From positions 1 through 64,000 of the forward strand of contig MU266431.1 of assembly GCA_021014945.1 (NCBI GenBank): a stretch of 64,000 nucleotides of DNA, read 5' to 3'. Positions 44,007 to 56,012 of this stretch are shown in pieces. Origin of the DNA: Leucogyrophana mollusca (taxonomy: Eukaryota; Basidiomycota; Agaricomycetes; Boletales). The stretch's first letter is position 1. Every line of letters begins with the position of its first letter. The notes beneath the pieces were generated by a model. It saw nothing but the letters and a program-made list of their open reading frames with translations. It was not told the origin of the DNA and did not search any database. The translations under genes were made by a program, and so were the position numbers.

Positions 44007-46153
44007 ATGGCGAATACACGAAACGTTTGTGTCATTGGTTCTGGAGCAGCCGGACTCATCACGGCGAAGACACTACTCGATGACGGCTTTGATGTAGAAA
44101 TTTTGTCCAGAGACAATTCCGCAGGAGGGGTATGGTCTGCCAACAGAGTCTACCCTGGGCTATACACCAATAAGTAAGTATATTCGGGATACCCGTAAAC
44201 TCATCGTGCGCAGTATACTAATCAACCTTCAAGTGTTAACGGGGAATATCAATTTTCTGCCCTGCCCATGCGACCGTTGTCGAAGGAGAGACCCTCAGGC
44301 ACAGAGATGTGTCAGTATATGGGAGAATTTGCCCATCGTTTCTTGGAAGGCAAGATACGCTTTAATACTCAAGTACTCAACATTCGCCGCAATGGTCTTG
44401 GACTCCACGGTTGGATCATCGCCGCGCGGAACACAATCAATGGTGGCGAAGAACAGCGGAGCTATGATGCTGTGGTGCTTTGCAGTGGGGTACGGCACAG
44501 TTGTTTGATAAAGTTCATTCTCTGATCTTTCTGTACAAGGGTTGCAGCGAGCCTCGTATACCTCTCGGTCTCTCTGCTGCGGATGCTGCTTCAGCTGGCT
44601 TCAATGGACCGGTTGTGCACGCCTCCCATTTTTCTTCCCAAGTGGAAGACATCCTCTCCAGAGTTAGACCTGTTAGTCACGCCAATCCCGGTCGCATTGT
44701 CGTGGTCGGGGGAGGCAAATCTGCCCAAGAGTATGTTTGACCAATATGTTTGGACCACATCACGCTCACAGCACACAATAGTATCGCCGCCTACCTCGCC
44801 AATGAAGGTCGGAGCGTATCAGTAGTTTTTTCCACTGCCGACACGGTTATTGCTTCCCCCATAACTCTCCCGCATTTCATTCGGAAGAGTAGGTGTGTGT
44901 AGTGGGGTTAATTCGTGTCAAGCATACTACTGATATATATCTGATTAGGCTCCTAACTCTGATGTCTCCTCATATTCACCTCAGAACTAGATTTGAGTAA
45001 GGAAATAACTCTACGTCACCTCTATGTTTTCTGATCTCCCACTTTAGACAATTTCTGCACACAACTTGGTTGGGAAGTAAAATTGTCCATGGCTTTTTGA
45101 GTGCTCTTGCTTGGTGCTCGGTACGCAAGTTCGCGCCTCAACCACAGTCGTATTCAACAAAAAGCATTATTTAGCTCAAATTCTTATCCGTCCCCAGCTC
45201 TTCTCCGCTATCCAATTCCTACTCAATGTTTTGGGGAGTGAGAACAAACGACGAAGGTGGTCCTCGGCCAAATAGGTTTCATTCACTGGTGAACTCAGGA
45301 AAAATCAAGCTGGTTGCGCCTTCGCGGGCGAAACGTTTCGGCCATGATGGTCGGTCAATTATTCTGGCCGACGGACGTGTTGTGGAGGCCGACGCACTCA
45401 TACTGGCAACTGGGTTTAATTCTTCTTGGGAAGGTCTATTTGATGGTCTGTTTCTCGTTGTAATATCCTAACATTAACTCAACGTCAAAATTCAGTTGAC
45501 ACGGCTCAAGAACTGGGTATCGACAAGCATACAATTGCTCCCGTTACAGCTAGTGAATCAGAATGGGGGTCATATAAAAGTATCGGAAATCCTCCCAAGA
45601 CCCTAGCTGATGATATCGAACCACGGGGACTGTTACTCTATCACGGGATGGTTCCAGCTCGCAATATATCTAGACGTGATTTTGCCATCAATGGCGCGGT
45701 GGTCAGTCTCCTTATTACAAAAGCGAAAAAAATCTCATTCTGTATGCAGTACACCGCGAACCCAGCTTACGTCTTCGAAGTTTCGTCTCATTGGATCTCT
45801 TCGTACCTGCTCTCTGATCCCTTCCTTCGGATCCCTTCGCCGGAGGAGGCAGCGGCCCAATGCGAGCGCGAAACTGAATGGATGAACATCCGATACCCGG
45901 GGATCCTAAACTGGGCGAACGAAAGTTTCAGCACGAGGATCAACTTCTGGGAGTAAGTTATTCTTGCAGTCTGCTGATCACTTGCTGACGTGTCTACAGT
46001 TACCCCCAGTTGGTAGATGACCTACTGGAGGAAATGAGTCTACCCATCATGCGCACCGGTGGAAATTGGTTCACATGGCCATTCATCCCTTTGTCAACCC
46101 AGGAATTCAAAACGCTTGGTGCAGAAAGAGCTGAGCTCAGGTCTGCGATTTGA
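44007..46153 (+). CDS. Flavin-containing monooxygenase (FMO-like)
   Basis: Class B flavoprotein monooxygenase that uses FAD and NADPH to oxygenate a soft nucleophile or carbonyl. The ATG at 44007 begins MANTRNVCVIGSGAAGLITA (FAD fold). Next are EILSRDNSAGGVWSANRVYP, MCQYMGEFAHRF, YDAVVLCSG, GPVVHASHFSSQ (the position of the family fingerprint), and the NADPH fold RIVVVGGGKSAQD rebuilt across an intron near 44731-44780. Then come HFIRKS, ADALILATGFNSSWEGLF (the ATG/DG motif), LLLYHGMVPARNISRRDFAI and a C-terminal domain ending at a TGA at 46153. Between 44890 and 45230 the exon structure is unclear. Transcript support would be needed before the middle part is trusted. Confidence 0.8.
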
Positions 46154-46442
46154 GCTTTCCTCGCCCCAGTTGGATCTAGTCTCCAGAGTCACCCTACACG
46201 CTTCCGCTGAAGTTGGTCGACGTGAGGTCGCCTCTCCTTTGTACATAATGTAGTACCAGTCTCTAGCTGGATCTGTTAGCGGTTTAAAAGGTTCAACTAT
46301 GTGACTAGCTGGCAAATTAAACCAAGAAAGGCGTACTTAAGAGGTCCTCAGGCTCTACGCCTTTAGGTATAATACACGTCGTGAAAGATCTCCCGTCTGG
46401 ATAAATAACGAAAGCAAATGGAACAAAGTCGCACAGTTTAGT

Positions 46443-49158
46443 CTACACCTGACTGAGAGGCTCGTATCCTCTCCTGTTCGATCCCATGCCCATCCTGAGA
46501 CCTAATTTCCCCAGAAGGCTCTTACCTCTCCCGCCATCATGGTCGTGATCAAATTCGCCCCTCTCTCTCTCCGCCTCTCTCCTCCTCTTCGCCTCTTCAA
46601 ACCCTTCCAGCGGCACATCATACACTTGACCATACTCCACACCCACCTCTCGCCCCATCGACCAGAAATCCCTACAGTTCCCAACCACGCCCAAATCGAA
46701 CGGGTTGCGCGCGCGGGAATTGGTCGGGGATGATGACGCGAGCGCAAGACCGTGTACAGCACGGCCACGAGTGAACCGGTCGAGCCCGAGGAGGTTGAGC
46801 AAGAACGCGGTGCACGTTCCAGGGGCTGTAAGCGCTGAACACAACCCACCACTGTGGCGATGATTATGCTTGTGTCCGGTCTCTCCTTCCCCTTCTCCCT
46901 CGCCGTCTCCGCCTTGACCTCCTGCGTGGTGGTGTCGATGGCCCATTTGCACGCCTGCACCGCCTCCGCCAGCTGCAAGGCCACCACGCCCCCCCATGAA
47001 CCCGAAACGTCCGAGGTTCGATACCTCGAAAGTCGTAAGTTGGCGCGCGACCTGCCAATACTGTGTTGCCAGCAGGACAATAGTCCATGTTAGCTGGAGG
47101 GTTGCCCACATCGAGACAGTCAGTAGGAAGGAGTCGACAGAAGCTGGTATGCAGAGAAGGGCGGAGCATTCTGACGATGATGGCTCAGGCTGCGCGACAG
47201 TGGCGAAGACTACGGCACGTGAGGAGATAGGTAAAATAGGAGAAAATGAGGACGTACATTCCCAAGTCAGATAATCAAACAGTGCGATACCAATGACAAG
47301 CGTCGTAACAAATAGCAGGAACTGGCGATGGTTATTGGCGCCCACTAGATAGCGCATGGGTTATTCTGCAGTAAAGCTCGAGGGGCTACTTACCGCAATT
47401 CCAAACCCACGGACAATGACTGCAGTAGTTTAATCAAGGTATGCTGGGCCGGTTTGAGGCACTCACTGATCACTCCGAGCCACACACCGATCGCACACTC
47501 GACAATGTTTCGAACGGAGAGGTTTTCGTGCCTACAAAGGCACGGTCATCGTCTGAAGCACCTCGAAGGAAGATACATACCATGCATTGTATGCAGAATG
47601 TCTGACCGTTCAGCCTTCCTTCTGATGCGAGGTCTTCAATAATCTATGCTGGCCCATAAGCATTAGCAGGTAACAAAGATAAAGGTCCCACCGCTTTTAG
47701 TTCTCCATCGTTTGCGGGCCGTGGACATGCGCCGGGGTCGAGAGTGATAGCGCGGAAGAAGTTATACGCGCACAATCCAAAAGTGAGTGCGAATATAAGA
47801 TGTGTAAAGGCATGCGATTGTGTCTCTGATAATGGGCGTTGGTGAAGTGCGCCTCCCAAGAACAATGCAAAACGTACGTTGAACGAGTCGAGTTATCCAG
47901 CAGTATCCGACCCAAATCATGGATCCAGCTATAATTCCTGCGAAATATGGGCTCTGGTTGACTGTGCCAACGTATGTGTCTTTGTTTAAGAGTACGCGGG
48001 TAACAATCTGTGATGCATCAGCACCGAATAATATAGAGATCCGGGAGACTCACGTGGTGCATCGCGAAAAACTCTGCCATGGCCAGTATTATTCCAGTGT
48101 ACCACGGTAGAATGGTCAAAGTGGTGAAGATGAGATATAGGAAGAGAGAGGGGAGGATGAATATCGCGACTTTGGTGTTTCGCTAGAGTGGTGAAGTTAG
48201 TGTCGTGTCACAGCCATATGAATTGGCAACCGACTTCATTCAAAGGTTTCGTCTTGCGGACACCGTACTCTGTCATCCCACCTTCCTCTAGAGCTCTCTT
48301 CCAAGCCCCAAGGCTTTTCAGCTCCACCGCCATATCCCTCGGCGTGCGTCCCTCGGTATCTTTCGCGTGGATGTCGGCTCCCATCTCGATCAAACGGCGC
48401 AAGATTACCCTATTTCCTCTTACTACTCCCCAGTGCAGCGGCGTCAATCCCATATCATCTTGCAAGTTCGGATTTGCGCCATGCTTGAGGAGGAGATCGA
48501 CAGACAGTGCATCGCCTTGGTATGCGGCCCACATCAAGGATGTATGGCCCTGCACATCTCGCGAGTCAACGTTGACGGGCTGGTGAAGGAGGTACAGCAG
48601 TGGCATGACAGAAGATGAGTGTGTGACGAGGTGTAGCGAATTATAACCTTGCGTGTCGGCGATGGTCGGGTCGGCATTATGGGATATGAGCAGCTGCACA
48701 ATATAAAGGTAGCCATTGCGGGCCGCCCACTGCAGGGGAGTGGCCTTCAGGTCGCCGCCTATCGCGTCGACTTCTGCACCTTGTTCAATGAGATAGCGAC
48801 ATGTTGCCAGTTGTGCGTTGATAGCCGCCCAATGAAGAGGGGTGCTGCGGGGTAAGTTGAGGAGCTTTCAAGGGCTTCCAAAGGACGTCACTTACACATT
48901 CTGGTCATCCCTGTCTGTAACACTAGCCTTTCCGGATTCCACAAGGTGACGAAGGGTCTCGAGGTCGCCCCGTTGGGCGGCTGTGATTATTTCTGCTTGC
49001 TGAAAGGGTTCAAGTGTCAGTTCTAACGCTGGAGGCCACGGAAATTAATTAATATTCACAGCTTGAGGAGGCTGCTGTGAGAAAGATAAATCTGTGGCCG
49101 TGGCTTGTTCATTATTGACTTGAGTCGTAGGGTCTGACTTTTTATTGGGCTCGTCCAT
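46443..49158 (-). CDS. AKR1: Ankyrin-repeat DHHC palmitoyltransferase (AKR1 type)
   Basis: Golgi/endosomal S-acyltransferase. The ATG at 49158 ([16 protein letters not shown]) leads into about six ankyrin repeats: [94 protein letters not shown] and [19 protein letters not shown]. Transmembrane segments start at [16 protein letters not shown]. The cysteine-rich catalytic domain is rebuilt over three exons as [24 protein letters not shown] and [10 protein letters not shown] (two overlapping pieces), followed by [20 protein letters not shown]. The active motif reads DHHC here. A glycine/histidine-rich cytosolic tail follows ([19 protein letters not shown]). It shares a 270 bp divergent promoter with the GPHR gene. 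Confidence 0.9.
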
Positions 49159-49427
49159 TCGTGAATGTTGTCGTTGTCGTCGCTGCTGAAAGTATTCCGA
49201 TGGCGATGCCGCACGGCTGTGCAACGATGAGACGGAAGGGGAGAGCCACGTGTCTGAGAACCCTAAGCCCGGGTTATGGTTATTGGCCTCAGGTTAGGGT
49301 TACCACGTTGCCGTCCCCATCGTTCTCTCGAACCTTGCTTTCATCCAGACCACCATTTCGTTGCGGTTGGCACCGTATCGGAGCCTCAGAATCGCTCTGC
49401 AGTGGCACCCCTTTTATACGGACATCC
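49159..49427. promoter_or_regulatory. Bidirectional promoter with E-box and inverted telomere-like motifs
   Basis: A 269 bp spacer separates the divergent starts of AKR1 and GPHR. It contains a palindromic CACGTG at 49247-49252. Next come AACCCTAA at 49259-49266 and its inverted copy TTAGGGTTA at 49294-49302, spaced by 27 bp. CACGTG is the classic bHLH (Pho4/Cbf1-type) site, and TTAGGG matches the fungal telomere unit that Tbf1/Rap1-like factors can bind. Function is inferred only. Confidence 0.5.
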
Positions 49428-51500
49428 ATGATCGCAACTGTATTATTTACGCTAGTGGCAAGGTCAGCCAGGTCATTGGTCATTCCGCTCAAGACGAATC
49501 CTAACAAAATCGTATCATTAGCGCTGTCTTGTTCTTATGTTGTCGTGTATTCTTGCAAAGAAAGCTTTACAGTGACTTGCAAAGCCTCACATCACAGGAG
49601 GCGCTGCCTCCGTCTGCGTCCACTCCAAAACCAAGTACTGCAAGATCATGGCATTCATATCTTGGACAATCATGCTTCTCCCTATGTTTCTCCGAGAGCA
49701 CCATCCTATTTGCGATGTTGATGTGCCAGGGCCTCGATTTGCTGGAAGACCAGTGAGTCTCGTGACAAACAGCAGCCATTCGGCGCACATCCGCAGTATG
49801 GCTGAAGAATTTTCTACAAGAGCACGTCTGCTCAGCTGGAGGATAGCACTGTTTCTCCTGCTAGCAACTATTCTTCTCTTTATACCAGCATCGTTCAGTC
49901 TAATTCTCACTCACCGTCCCGGTACGCCTGCCGCTGTACTAGGTCTACATTGAGAGTGTCGACTGATGGTAATACAACTCTAGACACTGCTGGTACAAGC
50001 CACAGTCGCACCCCATTGATTCGTATTATCCTAACTATCCTGCCTGTGCTGCTGTACATCTTCGTGCTGTCCTATATTCCACTCCCGGCCGCACTCACAT
50101 CATACAATCCCCTTACCGCTGCCACCGCCCGACTTGTAGTTCTTGGAACGACCGTTCTTGGACTATTGTCTGGTTTTGGAGCCGTGAGCGGTGGGTGGAG
50201 TGTTTTTAGTCGAAAAACGTGCGGTCCGTATTCTCACCACCTTCAAGTTATTCGCTGAGGAAAGCCCTGCCAGGACCATCCCCTCGGCGTCATCTATTGC
50301 ATCCGCCGAAAATGCTCTCGAGCGAGTAAAATCAGATTTACAAGACCGATCGCAAGACCTAGAGAGTTACTCGCCCTCTAATGTATGTTCTTCGCTGAAC
50401 CTTCCATGTATACACTCTCAAGTGCCCTTTCTCTAGCAAGCTCAATCAGAGGGGTCATGGGTATTACGAATGACCCCCTTCAAGCGCGACTCTCGTGAGT
50501 CTCCCCTTTTTCTCTTCGCCTCTGACCTTTGACACTTATGCACTAAACCAGAGCTCAGCTCATTACAACAAGAAGTAGCTGGCCTTCAAGCACTTGAGTC
50601 CCAGATGACAATGCGTCTCTCCGCCCTGAAACGCAACCGGAGGGCTGCCGAATTTGCTGATTCCTTTAAGGGGAAGGCGCTTAGCAGAACTTGGGCTGTA
50701 TATTGCGTGGCTAGGGTTTGTAGTGTGAGTGTGCTGCATATTTCCAGCTACCATTTCACATGCCTCGCTCATACTGACCCTATCCAGTCCATCATCAACA
50801 TTGCATCTCCTCCTTCGTCTGCTACCTCGCCTTCTTCATACGGAGACATCATGGCACACGTACTCGCCTATCTGGTGTCCCTGTTGCCGCTGGTACCCGA
50901 AGGCGAGACCACCGGCGGAAACCTGCATATCGATGTCCCGTCGCTATCGAGACAGATAAGTCTTGCATTGGTAGGAGTCATCATCCTTAGCAGTGTGAGA
51001 GTCGTGTTGAGAGGTGTCACGAGGGTATTTTTTCTTCCTCCCATCAACGGGGCTCCGATTAACCTCTGAGTTGTTCTGGTTGGTGTGGTCAGGCCTTCCG
51101 CATAACGTCCCGCAATGTCTCCGCATCGCTCATGCTTCTTGTCCTCGCTCAATTGATGGTGCGTATATCACACTTCCGCCACAGCTTCTGGTCTTATCTT
51201 AAATTCACGTCGCAGGGTATATATCTGTTGTCGACCCTCGTGCAGCTCCGCACAATGTTTCCGCCATCCCCATCCACTGTCTCTCTCCACATCGAGCCGC
51301 CTTCGTCTTCCAACTCCACCTTGACCACTCCCGAAAACACCCAACTGCCAGCTACCAATGCTACAAACCTCTTTCTCACACTGCCAGAATACTCTCTATT
51401 CGGTGGTTTGTTCGACTGGTCGTTTCTCCTTGGCGCTTGTGCGTGTGCAGTCAGTCGCTGGGCTGGCGGGTTGTTTGGAGCGGATGGTATGGACATGTAG
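49428..51500 (+). CDS. Golgi pH regulator / GPR89-family membrane protein
   Basis: Multi-pass membrane protein of the GPHR/GPR89 (plant GTG) family, implicated in anion conductance and luminal pH control in Golgi. The proposed start is ATG 49428 (MIATVLFTLVARSARSLVIP); exons upstream of 49600 are the least certain. Then come LQRKLYSDLQSLTSQEALPP, a hydrophobic segment (LLSWRIALFLLLATILLFIP) and another (IRIILTILPVLLYIFVLSY). The family hallmark helical loop is next: ALRTFKLFAEESPARTIPS with SSLQQEVAGLQALESQMTMR and RAAEFADSFKGKALSRTW. The C-terminal membrane half follows: SRQISLALVGVIILSSVRVV, SASLMLLVLAQLMGIYLLST and FDWSFLLGACACAVSRW, ending at 51500. About eight introns. Confidence 0.82.
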
Positions 51501-51653
51501 TGCTTGTGTAGGACAGAAGGTGGTTTAGGACAGATTTAAGCTAGACGTACCAAACGGCCTGTACGATAGGATCAGATAAAGCAGTATTACACCGGTCCCA
51601 CGATAACGTATGGCGGACATATACAACGATGGTCAATGACCCATGGAAATCAA

Positions 51654-54600
51654 TTAAGGTATCGCGTTGACCAAGTCCATATCGATGTAAATATCATCTT
51701 GGAGCGTCATCTCACCCTCGGCAAAGAGCTGTCCAAGATTGACTAAGGCACCAGTACTACTGGGTACACTGCGGCCAGAAACGTCGTCGATACGATACAA
51801 CGATATTTTTGTGGTGAGTCCTGTCCGAAAGAATGTGGGCCGATGCGAGGGACTGAAGGGCATTCGAGCGCGTTCAAGGATATCTGTTCGAACCACGAAT
51901 CCCTTCTTCAGGCCTGTTTGAAAGGCTGTGTCGTCTACTTCTGGGAGCGCGAGGACCACTCGTCCATGCATTTGCGCATTGGGAGCGTGGACGAGGATAT
52001 GCTCGATATAGGCATCCGAAGGGGACCCATAGAGGTAGAACATCATTGTCTCCGGGTAAGCGATCTGCAGGTGTTTTCTGCCAAGAGGCGAGAAGTGGAG
52101 AAGATTTATGTTGGTGATTTCGCACGACATCAGTAGACTGACACAAATTTAAAAACCAGAGCTTCTTAGAGAAATTGGACGCTCACCTGGGTATTGAAGA
52201 ACTGGTGATTTGGACCCTTGCTCGGCCCCTTGAGATAAGAGGCAGTATTTCGGATGGCTCTGTCGTTCTCATTTCGAAACTTGCGCCTGGATGTTGCTTT
52301 CGGACAACAATATACGCTCGCCTCTCCGCCTCTGACATATCCCCCGTTATGGCGAGCTGATACTGGTGACTTGCGATATTGAACGACGCTGAGTATGTCA
52401 TGAAAAGGCGTTCTTCTCCGTGCATCACAAAACTGTGTAAAGAAGGAATGACTGTACTCCTCCGCAAGGCCTTCTGGACATCGAACTAGTTAAGTAAAAT
52501 GAACGGGTGACAAATTTAAGTAACAGCTTACTTCTGCCTCTTCTTCGGCCGCTTTTTGTACCAGATTCGCTATCTTCGCCGTTGTATCCGCCGGGCACGG
52601 GTATGGTGACATGGTAACGAACCGCAAGACAAAAACTGGACCATCTCCAACCAGACCGATGCGTTTCTTGAAATGCACCAAGCTAGCTCCATACTTCTCC
52701 GGAACCAAAAGCGAGGACCCAACGAACAAATCCAAATCATGTATGCAGTCCTCGGGACGTTGCAATGAGAATTTGCCATGTATGCGTGTATTGAGTGCGT
52801 TGGCCTCTACAATGTCTTCGTTGAGCGTTCCGTCAGCTCGGCGGAAGTTAACCGCGAAAGACTGGACGACCAGTTCAGGACCAATTTTCTGGATTAAATC
52901 CCGAGCCTCTGGATTACTGAGGATCTCGTCGTCCGAGCGTCCGACTATCGCATCGAAGATAGCCTGTGTCTCAGCGGCAATCTCCACCTCAGCTTTGCCT
53001 TCAAGCTCGGTGGGTAACATGATGAAAGGAGTAACTGTGACCCGCGAGCTTCTTAATCCCATCGTTACCCACTGGCTATATATCTATCCGCACGGCAACA
53101 TGTTAGTGTGTCACGCGATCAGGGGAACGGACCAAGGTACCTTCACACTGGTGAACATGGCTTCTCCGAGTATGAGTCCATATCCGCCCCGATGCAGGCC
53201 GATTGTCTCATGCGATAACCACGCAGCGACGGCCGCCGCCCCAGGTTTACTGCGGAGGTAAAATGAGCGAGGTCCAACGTGAACATCTTGGATCACCATA
53301 CACACCTTCCTTCCACGCCGAAAATTCCCATTGTGCTACTGTCGGAGTAGCAATGTTCGTCGATGTATGGGGCCGATTTCATCACCAGATACTTCATGTT
53401 GCCGTTCCGATAGCAAAGTGACCCGGCGGGAAAGACGATATACCCTGACTTGTGCGGATCAATTGTGATAGAATCGGTGTAGCGAAGGTGTTCGAGCTCG
53501 TGTTTAGTCCTTGCAGAAAGCGCTATCGTCGGATCATATGTGCCCTTCGCATGATTGGTGCGATCGCCCGCCGGAGCCGACGCAAGAAGGGACGTGAAGT
53601 ACCCTCCCCAAGCAGCGTCTGCGTGAATCAAAAAAGAAAGACCGAGGGCCTGATACTTCCGTCGGAGGCCTATTATGGAAGAAAGTGGGTCAACGAGGCC
53701 CTGTTCGGTGGAGCCGACGATGGCGACAACACCGTAAACTGCTCGTTGGTTATCTAGGCATTCGGCAAGTATATTGTCGAGGCTATCGATATCCATGTGT
53801 CCGGTATAAGCCAGCGGAACCCCCACAATATTTCCCTCTCCAATTCCAGTAAGTGCTCGAAATAGATTTTTATCAGACGGGTATACGACCGAAAAGCGAT
53901 CCGCTCACCAGCCGCTTTGGGCCAAGAGTAGTGCATTGCCTGCGAGATAAGGTATCGAGCTGGGAGCTTTATGTCAAAGTGCGCCTCTAGGGCCTGCTTG
54001 CCCACTGTATCGATCAAATAGGGATTTAAGACTTTTTGCACATGGATCCCCGAGAAGCCAAACTCGTGACAGATGCGGACTCGTAATGCAATGACCTCGT
54101 CGGGGACAAGATTAAGGAGCTCCCACGCGCTGCAGTCGCAGATGGACTTGGTGACACCAGTGCAAAGCACAACTTTGAAGGCAGAAGCGATGGCTTCTAG
54201 GGGGTTGCCGCCCTCGGAAGCCCACTTGAGTGAGAGGGGCAGAAATTTACAATTCCTAGCTAGAAGGTGTTTCAGAAATAATGCAGGAAACGGGTCGTTA
54301 CAGCCTACCAGCCCTATGACAGAAATACCGTGTTAGTGCCCGCGATTGCAAGAATTGCCAGGGTAAATGCCCACCACATAGACTCCAAGTTGGCGACAGT
54401 GCCTCCAGACGTGAGATGGCCCCAAGCATAAATCTTGCCATCAACGGTACCCTCTGGCAGCCTGACGGCATACCCCAGCATACCACAGAGCTGTTGCCCC
54501 ACGACATATTCCAGATGACTCGTGTAGGGCGCGGAATCCGGCGAGATATTATTTGGGTTGTGAATGAGAGCGGCAATGTAGCCAAGCATCCCAGGTAGTG

Positions 54601-55001
54601 TCGTGTCGGCAGCCATGTGTGCGGACCATCGTCGAGAATACAACGGGATGGCTTTCTCGTATAATCGAGAAACGGTCGCTGCCAAATTTCTGACAAGGCG
54701 ATCCTGGTTCCTCTTGTAACCCTCTGAGGATTGTACGCCTGAACTACCGACGGACAACTGTGATCCACACCAACCCGTCCGTCAAATACTTTAGCTCCAT
54801 TAAAGATAGTTTGCTTGCCTTATCTTCCAAATACCCGTCTTGTCGCTTGTGCAAGACGCCATTGAGGATGAGCTCAAGGCAGAGCCTCATTGTCCCGCAA
54901 TTTTCGGCCCTTGGACCTAAGAACCACGCAGCCGTTTCATATCTGCTCGAGCTGACGATACCCTCAGCAGAAGTGGCCATTGCGTGGGTGGTAGATACCA
55001 T
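51654..55001 (-). CDS. Non-canonical aromatic L-amino acid decarboxylase with C-terminal appendage
   Basis: PLP-dependent group II decarboxylase that likely makes tryptamine, tyramine or a related amine from an aromatic amino acid. The ATG at 55001 leads to RYETAAWFLGPRAENCGT, then YTSHLEYVVGQQLCGMLGYA, WGHLTSGGTVANLESMWWAF, STEQGLVDPLSSI and HADAAWGGYF (PLP-ring Asp). TIDPHKSGYIVFPAGSL contains the Schiff-base Lys in the DPHK motif. Beyond the usual length of the family a long appendage continues (FAVNFRRADGTLNED, MTYSASFNIASHQYQLAIT, EITNINLLHFSPLGRKHLQI) to 51654. This fits the calcium-activatable decarboxylase reported from Psilocybe and relatives, as I recall it. Near 54750-54775 the frame shifts by one base between TDG and GWCGSQLSVGSS without a normal intron. 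It may be a sequence error or a defect. Confidence 0.8.
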
Positions 55002-56012
55002 AGAGCGAGTTGCACGAACGCCGTCTCAAGAAACGAGGGATAAGTGACCGACTCGGTCTGTGGGCCAAAGGCTGAGCCGATGAAGTGGCGACGCGAGGTA
55101 TATGAGGTACTGAGTCGGGGAGCGAAAAGAGTGCATGTAGGTATGTAATGAGGTGAGTGTTGATGTAAAACAACACGGAGCGTACAGCTAATCGTGATAT
55201 GCCGACCGTAAGCAGGTTGCAGCCCGAGTTCAAGTTGATCGGGGGACACACCCACACCTGTTGAGGGGGTTCGCCGAGTCGGGGGGCCAGGAGTCTTCTG
55301 GATGGCAAATTGCTAAGTTCCTCGCCCAGGACGCGGAGGAAAGCTAGGAGCCGTATACCGCTCAACCAGTCTCCTTCATGTGTCTTCTCGCGACTTTATT
55401 GCGCTGGCCATCACCATGTATCCAATATCACAGTTCTAAGTCAGTCATACGAAACGTCAAAGAGCTGACAGAAAAGATATTTAGATACAACCAGCAAGAG
55501 TGAGCAGCAAATCAAATGAGAGCTGACGTGGATTGTTGGGTGCAAGTGGTGGTGGGCCCGGATACACCTCCGTTCAGCTCTGCCGGGCACTCTCCACCCG
55601 CCCCCGGCGTCAAATTGGGGACCTCCCTACTCTGAAAGCAAACTTGCTTTCATAGTATAAGACTGGTTACGAGCCATATTGAGGATGAAACTACCACAAG
55701 TCGTTGTTATTCATGGCTTGTTCACGGCAGCAAGTCTCTTCACGCGTCACGCGGTGCAACTGCGTTTTTATTATTACCGAGATTGATGCAAGGGAAACAT
55801 TTGTCTCAGAGAGGCCAGCTTCAGTCCGGTCCCACATCCCAACCCCAAAGCAGCTCAGGCAAATCCCAGTTGTCCATCTCGGATACTTTGCCAGAAGTCA
55901 GGGAGTGCAGATTTTCTGACATGTAAATTTCAAAAGCTCCAACCTGCTCCAACTCGGTCCATCCGACCGAAGGAAAGTGGTGACAGCCTATGATAGCTAA
56001 TCAGAAGTACGA
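55002..56012. other. Intergenic, no supported gene
   Basis: A 1 kb spacer with open frames that overlap the decarboxylase 5' end (54917-55365, minus) but show no motif. It probably holds the decarboxylase promoter and the 3' region of the next gene. Confidence 0.5.

Noticed and set aside
47015..47040. tRNA-like GGTTCGATACC box
   Set aside because: It lies inside an AKR1 exon and no cloverleaf partner arms were found.
46503..47169. Long arginine-rich frames opposite and beside the AKR1 tail
   Set aside because: They mirror the glycine/histidine-rich AKR1 exon in other frames and carry no independent motif.
54917..55365. 133-codon minus-strand frame upstream of the decarboxylase
   Set aside because: Overlaps the start of the decarboxylase in another frame and shows no motif.
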